This document shows, piece by piece, positions 1 to 4,959 of a stretch of 7,081 nucleotides of DNA; the first letter of the stretch is position 1, and each line of letters starts with the position of its first letter. The notes beneath the pieces were generated by a model, which worked only from the letters and a program-made list of their open reading frames with translations, did no database searches and was not told the origin of the DNA. The translations under genes and the position numbers were made by a program. The DNA lies in contig DKUR01000093.1 of NCBI GenBank assembly GCA_002490775.1, forward strand, positions 14,881-21,961, written 5' to 3'. Source of the stretch: Lachnospiraceae bacterium UBA7199 (GTDB taxonomy: Bacteria > Bacillota > Clostridia > Lachnospirales > Lachnospiraceae).

Positions 1-128
1 CCGGGATTCACATCATCCTCTACCTCAATTGTTAAAACACCGGTATGGCCGTGCAGATACTGCGCCTCCCCTTTAAAACCATAGAATCTGTGTGCATACT
101 GTAAATCAAATGTTGTAATACTTCTCAT
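1..128 (-). CDS. QueD / 6-pyruvoyl-tetrahydropterin synthase-like protein (5' part only)
   Basis: The first 42 codons are visible before the gene leaves the window. The ATG at 128-126 is preceded by AAGGAG (140-135) with a 6-nt spacer. The peptide begins MRSITTFDLQYAHRF and continues to LHGHTGVLTIEVED. This matches the N-terminus of the PTPS/QueD fold: an early beta strand, a zinc His in the A-H-R motif (H13) and the H-G-H pair (H26, H28). Family members act on 7,8-dihydroneopterin triphosphate in queuosine or pterin synthesis in the cytoplasm. The catalytic Cys that QueD carries four residues before H-G-H is not there: Ala22 occupies the place, and no Cys occurs in the visible part. The exact reaction is therefore uncertain. 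It lies 56 bases downstream of the perR-like gene and is probably co-transcribed with it. Confidence 0.75.
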   Translation of the reverse strand, partial: MRSITTFDLQYAHRFYGFKGEAQYLHGHTGVLTIEVEDDVNP

Positions 129-184
129 CGTCTTCTCCTTATGGATAATTATATATTTACGGTCATTACGCTGCCGTATAAGCG

Positions 185-568
185 TCATTTTTTCTGACAG
201 TCTGGGCAGATGCCCTGAAACATAATATCATAATTTAGAAAATTAAAACCATGCTTATCCTTTACCTTGTCTCTTAAATCAGAAACTTCTTCCATATCAA
301 CATCAAAGACACGACCGCATTTACAGCAATGTATGTGATAGTGGGTTGAGCAAATGTGGTCGAAACGGTCAGGACCATTAGGAATTTCCAGCTTTCTGAT
401 TTTTCCTTCTTCAGCAAGACAGTTTAAGTTCCGGTAGACAGTGCCCTTGCTGATATGAGAATGTGTGGCTTGTATAAATTCATACACTTCATCCGCTGTG
501 GCATGATTATGAAGATGGTTCACGGCATCTAGTACCAGTTCTTTCTGAATTGTATTCCTTTGAGTCAT
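185..568 (-). CDS. perR: PerR-like peroxide/metal-responsive repressor (Fur family)
   Basis: The protein has 127 residues. I chose the ATG at 568 because AAGGAG (580-575) stands 6 nt before it; the frame stays open ten codons further upstream, but that start has no ribosome-binding site. The N-terminal winged helix includes ISKGTVYRNLNCLAEEG (about residues 39-55). The C-terminal half is a Fur dimerisation/metal domain. Compared with Bacillus subtilis PerR, all five regulatory-site ligands line up: H22 (H37), D70 (D85), H76 (H91), H78 (H93) and D89 (D104). Asp rather than Glu at the last position favours PerR over Fur. The structural zinc pairs C81-x-x-C84 and C120-x-x-C123 are present. It is a cytoplasmic repressor expected to release DNA when Fe-bound histidine is oxidised by peroxide. 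It is slightly shorter at the N-terminus than B. subtilis PerR. Its promoter contains nested inverted repeats that could be its own operator. Confidence 0.78.
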   Translation of the reverse strand: MTQRNTIQKELVLDAVNHLHNHATADEVYEFIQATHSHISKGTVYRNLNCLAEEGKIRKLEIPNGPDRFDHICSTHYHIHCCKCGRVFDVDMEEVSDLRDKVKDKHGFNFLNYDIMFQGICPDCQKK

Positions 569-578
569 GAAAGTCTCC

Positions 579-607
579 TTATTGATAATTAATCCCAATA
601 AGGATTA
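579..607. promoter_or_regulatory. Nested inverted repeats at the perR promoter (candidate operator)
   Basis: Two nested inverted repeats lie between the -10 box and the ribosome-binding site. TAATCC (590-595) pairs with GGATTA (602-607) across 6 bases and overlaps the -10 box. TTATTG (579-584) pairs with CAATAA (596-601) across 11 bases. The placement suits an autoregulatory operator, but neither repeat matches the classic Per box TTATAATnATTATAA well, so the assignment is tentative. Confidence 0.4.
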
Positions 608-632
608 TATACTATTACAGAACAGATGTCAA
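604..632 (-). promoter_or_regulatory. Consensus sigma-A promoter of perR-like gene
   Basis: On the minus strand, TTGACA (632-627) and TATAAT (609-604) are separated by exactly 17 bases, so both boxes match the consensus perfectly. Transcription would start near 597, about 29 bases upstream of the ATG at 568. The strength of the promoter suggests that the gene is normally held down by a repressor. Confidence 0.9.
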
Positions 633-774
633 TTATAACTTTGGAGAAGTTGCTGAAAAGTAAAGGTTTATTAATTAAAAAAAATGACATATGAGGACAC
701 AAACTTCTGTTCGGCGGGTTCTTTAGTATGGATAGTTTGTACTCGTAGGCAATTCACGAAAAACCACTTGATTT

Positions 775-827
775 TTAATAACAGGCATCATTTTTCACAA
801 TCGCGCCCATAAAATTTCCACCTCCTT
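775..827 (-). other. Orphan strong ribosome-binding site with an 11-codon frame
   Basis: On the minus strand, AAGGAGGTG (827-819) is nearly fully complementary to the 3' end of 16S rRNA. It is followed 8 bases later by an ATG (810-808) that opens an 11-residue frame, MGAIVKNDACY, ending in TAA (777-775). No other downstream frame continues it. It may be the surviving 5' end of a deleted gene or a small leader peptide. I do not recognise the peptide and cannot decide between these. Confidence 0.35.
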
Positions 828-920
828 CCCTAGTGAACGATAGCACCTCTGTTTTTGAAAATTAGCAAATAAAAAAGCGAGGTATTATATTTTATTACAT
901 AATGAATAAATAAAAAGGGA

Positions 921-949
921 TTGACATGGGTACGAAATCGTACTATACT
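921..949 (+). promoter_or_regulatory. Sigma-A promoter of the marR-MATE operon
   Basis: TTGACA (921-926) and TATACT (944-949) are 17 bases apart. The spacer is almost entirely filled by a perfect 14-bp palindrome (930-943), so a bound repressor would directly block RNA polymerase. Transcription would start near 956, giving a leader of about 34 bases. Confidence 0.9.
930..943. promoter_or_regulatory. MarR-type operator O1 (palindrome in the promoter spacer)
   Basis: GTACGAAATCGTAC is a perfect inverted repeat with 6-bp arms GTACGA/TCGTAC around AA. It lies between the -35 and -10 boxes. Its near-copy at 963-976 shares the form GTAYGA-AA-TCRTAC, which strongly implies one dimeric regulator binding both, most likely the MarR protein encoded immediately downstream. 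Confidence 0.8.
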
Positions 950-962
950 CATTCTCACAAAT

Positions 963-976
963 GTATGAAATCATAC
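963..976. promoter_or_regulatory. MarR-type operator O2 (palindrome before the ribosome-binding site)
   Basis: GTATGAAATCATAC is a perfect inverted repeat with 6-bp arms around AA. It differs from O1 only by a compensated C/T change in each arm, so the symmetry is conserved while the base is not. Its centre is 33 bases from that of O1, about three helical turns, placing both dimers on the same DNA face. It ends one base before the AGGAGG site. Confidence 0.8.
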
Positions 977-989
977 TAGGAGGATGGAG

Positions 990-1427
990 ATGGAATTTTA
1001 TATCAATGCACAGATGCAGCGGTTTAATTTGCTAATGTCAGAAATTGATACTGCTTACCATGATGCGGCGCTTAAACTGGGAATGTCTGACAGTGCATTG
1101 CTGGTTCTTTATACACTTTGCTCTTGCGGCGGGGAATGTATGCTTGGCGATATTACATCCGGGGCCAGCAAACAGACGATCAATTCTGCACTGCGAAAAC
1201 TGGAATCAGAAGGGATTGTTTATCTGGAAGCCTTTGAGGGGAGGAAAAAGAAAGTGTACCTTACTGAAAAAGGCAGGCAGTTTGCTGGGGATACGGTTCT
1301 TCAGGTAATCGAGGCAGAAAATGAAATATTTGCGTCATGGTCCGATGAAGAGAAAAGTATCTATATAGATCTGACACAGCGGTATCTGGCAGATTTTAAA
1401 GAAAAGGTAAAGGAGTTGCGAACATGA
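990..1427 (+). CDS. MarR-family transcriptional regulator
   Basis: The protein has 145 residues. AGGAGG (978-983) abuts an ATG at 984, so the next ATG at 990, with a 6-nt spacer, is the more plausible start; the first would add only Met-Glu. The winged-helix core is clear: an N-terminal dimerisation helix (about 5-30), an HTH with recognition helix near ASKQTINSALRKLE (59-72), then a wing with basic residues, EGRKKKVYLTEKG (83-95), and C-terminal helices. MarR proteins are dimeric cytoplasmic repressors that usually release DNA on binding a small ligand. This one heads an operon with a kinase-like fragment and a MATE exporter, and two matched palindromes lie in its promoter, so autorepression of drug or metabolite efflux is likely. 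Its stop overlaps the next start (ATGA), which implies translational coupling. Confidence 0.88.
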   Translation: MEFYINAQMQRFNLLMSEIDTAYHDAALKLGMSDSALLVLYTLCSCGGECMLGDITSGASKQTINSALRKLESEGIVYLEAFEGRKKKVYLTEKGRQFAGDTVLQVIEAENEIFASWSDEEKSIYIDLTQRYLADFKEKVKELRT

Positions 1428-1651
1428 GGACTATTACGATCAGCCGTGAATTTGGCAGTGGGGGCAGGAAACTGGGAAAACGCCTTGCCGAACTTCTTAA
1501 GATTGATTATTATGACCGTGAGATCATCACTGCCATTGCAGGGCAGAACGGATTGGATAAGAGCTATGTGGAAATGGCGTTGGAAAAACGGGACTGGCAG
1601 GCCATTCCTTTAACATTTGGACGCTCTTTTGCAGGCATAAACGGGATGTAG
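1424..1651 (+). pseudogene. Cytidylate-kinase-like protein, truncated to the N-terminal third
   Basis: The 75 residues start with MRTITISREFGSGGRKLGK and continue with DYYDREIITAIA. This is the N-terminus of the cytidylate-kinase-like family (Cytidylate_kin2), with the glycine-rich nucleotide-binding loop at about 10-18. Family members are usually about 200 residues. Here the frame ends soon after LTFGRSFAG, and the remaining two thirds, including the lid and nucleoside-binding parts, are missing. No trace of it appears in another frame before the MATE start 11 bases later. An internal deletion that preserved the flanking genes is the simplest explanation. The start overlaps the marR stop by four bases. 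A stand-alone 75-residue product would lack a complete kinase fold, so catalysis is unlikely. It may survive because it keeps translation coupled through to the transporter. Confidence 0.7.
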
Positions 1652-1662
1652 CAGAGGTAGAT

Positions 1663-2991
1663 ATGCGGATACAGCTTTCGGATCACTTTGATTATAAAAG
1701 ATTATTGAGGTTTACATTTCCATCCATGGTCATGATGGTGTTCACTTCCCTTTACAGTGTTGTGGATGGATTTTTTGTTTCTAATTTTGTGGGGAAGACG
1801 CCCTTTGCCGCAGTTAATTTTATTATGCCGGTGCTGATGATTCTGGGCTCTGTGGGTTTTATGTTTGGCTCCGGAGGAAGTGCTCTGGTTTCCAAGACTA
1901 TGGGTGAGGGAGAACCGGAGAAGGCGAGGAAGCTCTTTTCCCTGTTTATATATAGTACGGCTGTCTGCGGCGTTATCATTGCTGTTATCAGCTTTCTTTT
2001 TATTCGTCCTCTTGCGTCATTTATGGGGGCGGAAGGGGAAATGCTGGATAACTGTGTGCTTTATGGCAGGGTATTGCTTTTGGCACTGCCTTTTTTTATG
2101 CTCCAGTTCGAGTTCCAGAGTTTTTTTATTACGGCGGAAAGGCCGCAGATGGGACTTATGATCACTGTGATATGCGGGCTTACGAACATGGTGCTGGATG
2201 CGCTGTTTATGGCAGTTTTTTCTTGGGGGCTTGTGGGTGCTGCGGCCGCTACGACAGTCAGCCAGATGCTTGGGGGTTTCATTCCAATCCTGTATTTTTG
2301 CAGGGCGGATGCTGGTACGCTGCGGCTGACAAAAACGAAAATAGACGGAAAAGCATTGTTAAAAGCCTGTACCAATGGTTCCTCAGAGCTTATGAGCAAT
2401 ATATCCATGTCAATTGTGAGCATCCTGTATAATTTCCAGTTGATGAAATATGCCGGTGAAAACGGGATTGCCGCCTATGGGGTATTGATGTATGTCAATA
2501 TGATCTTTCTTGCGATTTTTATCGGGTATTCCACAGGCGTTGCGCCGGTAGTCGGCTACCATTATGGGGCAGAGAATCATTCGGAATTAAAGGGGCTGTT
2601 AAAAAAGAGTTACGTCATCATCGGTATTTTTGCAGTGGCCATGTTTGGGATGGCTGAGCTTTTGGCAGGAACGCTGGCCGGTATCTTTGTGGGATATGAC
2701 CAGGAACTTATGGAGATGACGGAGAGGGCATTCATGATCTATTCGGTTTCCTTCCTCTTCTCCGGGATTGCCATTTATGGTTCTTCTTTCTTTACCGCAC
2801 TGAATGACGGGCTGACTTCCGCCCTGATCTCCTTTTTACGGAGCCTTTTGTTTCAGGTGGCAGCCGTTCTCATCCTGCCGCTTATTTTCGGGATCGACGG
2901 GATCTGGTTTTCAGTTGTGGCGGCGGAACTGGTAGCAGCGGTGATGACGATTCTGTTTATCGCCGCAAAGAGAAAAAAATATCATTATTAA
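1663..2991 (+). CDS. MATE-family multidrug/metabolite efflux transporter
   Basis: The 442-residue inner-membrane protein is full length for the family (about 440-460) and has roughly twelve hydrophobic segments in two halves. The first half includes LLRFTFPSMVMMVFTSLYSVVDGFFVSNFVG and the segment with FGSGGSALVSKTMGEGEPEKAR, a loop typical of MATE/MepA-type proteins. The second half repeats this with APVVGYHYGAENHSELKGLLKKS. MATE proteins export cationic drugs, dyes or metabolites in exchange for Na+ or H+. The start at 1663 follows a weak AGAGG (1653-1657), 11 bases after the truncated kinase, so translation probably depends on coupling to the upstream genes. It is the effector of the MarR-controlled operon. 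The substrate cannot be read from the sequence. No convincing terminator hairpin follows it. Confidence 0.92.
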   Translation: MRIQLSDHFDYKRLLRFTFPSMVMMVFTSLYSVVDGFFVSNFVGKTPFAAVNFIMPVLMILGSVGFMFGSGGSALVSKTMGEGEPEKARKLFSLFIYSTAVCGVIIAVISFLFIRPLASFMGAEGEMLDNCVLYGRVLLLALPFFMLQFEFQSFFITAERPQMGLMITVICGLTNMVLDALFMAVFSWGLVGAAAATTVSQMLGGFIPILYFCRADAGTLRLTKTKIDGKALLKACTNGSSELMSNISMSIVSILYNFQLMKYAGENGIAAYGVLMYVNMIFLAIFIGYSTGVAPVVGYHYGAENHSELKGLLKKSYVIIGIFAVAMFGMAELLAGTLAGIFVGYDQELMEMTERAFMIYSVSFLFSGIAIYGSSFFTALNDGLTSALISFLRSLLFQVAAVLILPLIFGIDGIWFSVVAAELVAAVMTILFIAAKRKKYHY

Positions 2992-3146
2992 AGTGGTTTA
3001 TGAAAATGGGATTAGAGGCGGCTGGTTCCGATAATTAGTATTATTGTGATTGGGCTGCTTTTGTCAATAATTTTTGATAATGTCACTTTTTAGGTGCGGT
3101 ATTAACTTTTGAAAGCCGGATAATATTCAATTAATTTCAAAGTATC

Positions 3147-3175
3147 TTGAATTTTATATGTTTTTGAGATATTAT
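3147..3175 (+). promoter_or_regulatory. Sigma-A promoter of the DUF134-NifX gene
   Basis: TTGAAT (3147-3152) and TATTAT (3170-3175) are 17 bases apart, so transcription would start near 3182. The -35 box is half of an inverted repeat, TTCAA (3136-3140)/TTGAA (3147-3151). The predicted start site sits in a perfect 10-bp palindrome. The promoter overlaps an in-frame TTG at 3175, arguing against that codon being the start of translation. Confidence 0.7.
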
Positions 3176-3176
3176 T

Positions 3177-3186
3177 GACATATGTC
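3177..3186. promoter_or_regulatory. Palindrome at the transcription start (candidate operator)
   Basis: GACATATGTC is a perfect 10-bp palindrome lying just after the -10 box and just before the ribosome-binding site of the DUF134-NifX gene. Because the encoded protein has an HTH-like domain, autoregulation through this site is possible. The palindrome is short and single, so chance cannot be excluded. Confidence 0.35.
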
Positions 3187-3204
3187 GGAAATGGAGGTAG
3201 GAGC

Positions 3205-3987
3205 ATGGCAAGGCCAGTCCGGTGTAGGAGAATATGTTTTGAACCTAAATATGACAGTTTTGCTCCTTGTGGTGCGGAAAATATAGAGCAGATTCTGCTG
3301 ACAGTGGATGAGTTTGAGGCGGTCCGCCTGATTGACTATGAAAAGAGAACCCATGAGCAGTGTGCCAGGCAGATGGGGATTTCCCGCACTACGGTCACGG
3401 AAATGTATGAAAAGGCCAGAACGAAGATTGCGGACTGTATCGTTAATGGCAAGATGCTTTGTATTTCCGGTGGGAATTATGCACTCTGTGATGGCTCTGC
3501 ATGGAGATGCTGCGGTAAAAAATGTGACAGGGAAGAATATGCGGCTAAAATTGTCGGGAAAAGAAAGGAAAACAGGATTATGAAGATTGCAGTTACTTAC
3601 GAAGATGGAAATGTATTTCAGCATTTTGGGCATACGGAGCAGTTTAAGGTTTATGACATTAAAGATGGGAGAATTGCTGGGGCGCAGGTGATGGGAACGG
3701 AAGGAAGCGGCCACGGCGTCATTGCGGGGATACTGTCCGCATGGGAAGTGGATACGCTGATCTGCGGAGGGATTGGCGCAGGTGCGCAGGCTGCACTGGC
3801 AGAAGCAGGTATCCGCTTTTATGGCGGGGTGTCCGGCAGTGCGGATGAGGCTGTAGAGGCGCTTCTTGCAGGGAAACTTGCCTTTGATCCGGATGTCCAC
3901 TGTAATCATCATGGCCATGAGCATCATGGAAACGGCCATTGTGGGGAGAATAAGCATGGCTGTGCAGGGAATGGGGACGGATGTTAA
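3205..3987 (+). CDS. DUF134 HTH domain fused to NifX/NifB-type cofactor-binding domain
   Basis: The protein has 260 residues. The ATG at 3205 is preceded by GGAGG (3193-3197); the frame is open to a TTG at 3175 that overlaps the promoter. Residues 1-105 are DUF134: MARPVRCRRI, then LTVDEFEAVRLIDYE (32-46) and a sigma-like HTH, CARQMGISRTTVTEMYEKAR (53-72), followed by Cys-rich WRCCGKKC (100-107). Residues 126-225 form the dinitrogenase Fe-Mo cofactor biosynthesis (NifX/NifB C-terminal, MTH1175-like) domain, with MKIAVTYEDGNVFQHFGHTEQF and VDTLICGGIGAGAQ. The tail (231-260) is rich in His and Cys (HCNHHGHEHHGNGHCGENKH) and probably binds metal. No nitrogenase genes are present, so it is more likely an Fe-S or metal sensor/carrier. 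An ATG at codon 126 (3580) could allow separate production of the NifX part, though its ribosome-binding site is poor. Confidence 0.88.
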   Translation: MARPVRCRRICFEPKYDSFAPCGAENIEQILLTVDEFEAVRLIDYEKRTHEQCARQMGISRTTVTEMYEKARTKIADCIVNGKMLCISGGNYALCDGSAWRCCGKKCDREEYAAKIVGKRKENRIMKIAVTYEDGNVFQHFGHTEQFKVYDIKDGRIAGAQVMGTEGSGHGVIAGILSAWEVDTLICGGIGAGAQAALAEAGIRFYGGVSGSADEAVEALLAGKLAFDPDVHCNHHGHEHHGNGHCGENKHGCAGNGDGC

Positions 3988-4035
3988 CGATCTGCCCAAA
4001 AGGTTAAACGAAAAATTTATGGCTATGTAACTGAT

Positions 4036-4075
4036 AAGGATTGAATCCTGCACTGTACAGGACTCAGTCCTTTTT
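4036..4075 (+). terminator. Intrinsic terminator after the DUF134-NifX gene
   Basis: A 15-bp stem (4036-4050 with 4058-4072) has one A-C mismatch and one G-U pair and closes a 7-base loop. It is followed by a T run ending at 4075. It lies 48 bases after the stop codon and separates this unit from the next gene. Confidence 0.85.
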
Positions 4076-4150
4076 AGTTGGGAAATTGGGGAACGGGGCG
4101 AAAACTAATCATGCATAAATGATAAAAGGAAACTGACAAAAACAGGCTGG

Positions 4151-4180
4151 TTGCGGAGTGGCGACGATTTAAGTTATACT
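4151..4180 (+). promoter_or_regulatory. Probable promoter of the DUF3221-like gene
   Basis: TATACT (4175-4180) is a good -10 box. The best -35 match, TTGCGG (4151-4156), is 18 bases upstream. Transcription would start near 4187, some 70 bases before the gene. It follows the terminator at 4036-4075, so the downstream gene needs a promoter here. Confidence 0.5.
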
Positions 4181-4258
4181 ATAGACATAAAAACTGCTGA
4201 TACATGTTGAAAAGACATTACAAGGGTAGGTAAATTATGGAAAATTTGGAGGATGAAA

Positions 4259-4663
4259 ATGAGAAAAGACCGCAAAAGAATTGGATTTGTCATTGTATTG
4301 CTATGTTATAGCCTGCTAGTTGCGGGAATGTTTTACTTTTTGGGGTACAAGGCTGCTTATAGCCGCATGGAAAGTTCTACATCTGCATTTGACACGCAGA
4401 CATTCTATGCCACTATTTCTGACATTCAAAATAATACATTCACTGTAACAGGCATGGAAGTAAATGATATCAACTTTAGAGGAAGATTTTGCTTTTCTGT
4501 CGCAGAAGAAACTAAAATCACATGGCGGTATATTGATATTTCAGTGGAAGATCTGGATATTGGCGATAATATTGCCATTACTTTTACAGGAGAAATCCTT
4601 GAAACAGATCCCGGACAAATACAACAAGTCAAAATGATTCAATTATTGGGGGATGAAAAATAA
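4259..4663 (+). CDS. Small membrane-anchored protein, DUF3221/YobA-like
   Basis: The protein has 134 residues. GGAGG (4248-4252) directly abuts an ATG at 4253, so the ATG at 4259 with a 6-nt spacer is preferred; the alternative adds Met-Lys. A basic N-terminus (MRKDRKR) precedes one hydrophobic segment (about 8-28), giving a signal anchor with the rest outside the membrane. There is no lipobox. The outer domain (about 48-130) is a compact beta-rich unit: FYATISDIQNNTFTVTG, then ISVEDLDIGDNIAITFTGEI and a closing QVKMIQL strand. The patterns V/I-x-D-L-x-I-G-D-x-I and GEI-L-x-x-x-P-x-Q-I resemble the OB-like DUF3221 (YobA) proteins of Firmicutes. That resemblance was judged by eye and the function is unknown. 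The gene appears monocistronic. Confidence 0.75.
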   Translation: MRKDRKRIGFVIVLLCYSLLVAGMFYFLGYKAAYSRMESSTSAFDTQTFYATISDIQNNTFTVTGMEVNDINFRGRFCFSVAEETKITWRYIDISVEDLDIGDNIAITFTGEILETDPGQIQQVKMIQLLGDEK

Positions 4664-4785
4664 ATTATTTTATAGGGTGTATCTGGTACAGTCCAACTTG
4701 TGACAGTGCAGATTTTGATGACAGCATATTTAATGAGTATGAAAGAGCGAATCTTGAAATACTGGCTAATTTGGATGTCTATTAA
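4657..4785 (+). pseudogene. Start-less remnant reading frame
   Basis: A 42-codon open stretch runs from a stop at 4654-4656 to TAA at 4783-4785, with no ATG, GTG or TTG near its beginning and no ribosome-binding site. The last part reads WYSPTCDSADFDDSIFNEYE and ends in LEILANLDVY, a balanced composition that looks protein-like. It overlaps the end of the DUF3221-like gene. It could be the C-terminal scrap of a deleted gene, but it may also be chance. I do not recognise the family. Confidence 0.3.
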
Positions 4786-4959
4786 AATTGGCGAAGTAAG
4801 ATAGTAAAATGTAGATAGCAATGAAAAATGGAAATGTCAAGATACAAGCCCTGTTCGGCGTATTGAACTGTGTTTTTTAACTGCCAGGCATGCCATAGAC
4901 AGTAAGCAGCGCAGTGCGGGGCTTGGTGAAAAAATGTGATTACGGAGGAAAACGGAAAA
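4786..4959 (+). other. Intergenic leader before the MBL-fold gene
   Basis: This stretch contains the leader of the MBL-fold gene, including its ribosome-binding site GGAGG (4944-4948). No clear promoter pair is visible: TTGAAC occurs at about 4864 but has no -10 box at a proper distance. A GGCATGCC palindrome occurs near 4888. No coding potential or RNA gene is recognised. Confidence 0.4.

Larger units (their letters stand above)
599..929. other. Divergent intergenic region between perR and marR
   Basis: This non-coding stretch of over 300 bases separates the minus-strand and plus-strand operons. It holds the perR promoter at its left end and the marR promoter at its right end. Between them, about 640-920 is AT-rich with stop codons in all frames. 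The only coding-like signal there is a minus-strand ribosome-binding site followed by an 11-codon frame at 827-775. A LexA-like imperfect site, CAAAC-TTCT-GTTCG, is at 700-713, with one arm mismatch. I see no RNA gene. Confidence 0.6.

Noticed and set aside
148..153. TATAAT on the minus strand just before the queD-like gene, a possible separate promoter
   Set aside because: No acceptable -35 box lies at 16-18 bases, and transcription would begin inside or next to the ribosome-binding site.
700..713. LexA-like site CAAAC-TTCT-GTTCG
   Set aside because: One arm departs from the GAAC-N4-GTTC core and it is far from both promoters, so SOS control is not supported.
2992..3110. Possible terminator after the MATE gene
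   Set aside because: The T-rich stretches near 3070-3092 have no stable GC-rich stem in front of them, so no hairpin could be supported.
3172..4053. Long minus-strand open frame of 293 codons
   Set aside because: It is antisense to the DUF134-NifX gene, runs through its terminator, and has no recognisable domain. The plus-strand frame has clear domains and a ribosome-binding site.
4237..4311. Short plus-strand frame from ATG 4237 overlapping the DUF3221-like gene start
   Set aside because: It has no proper ribosome-binding site, ends after about 24 codons, and overlaps a much better supported gene.
707..4860. CTGTTCGGCG occurs at 707-716 and again at 4851-4860, both intergenic
   Set aside because: A 10-base match without extended flanking similarity can arise by chance. 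I see no transposon ends or target duplication linking the two.
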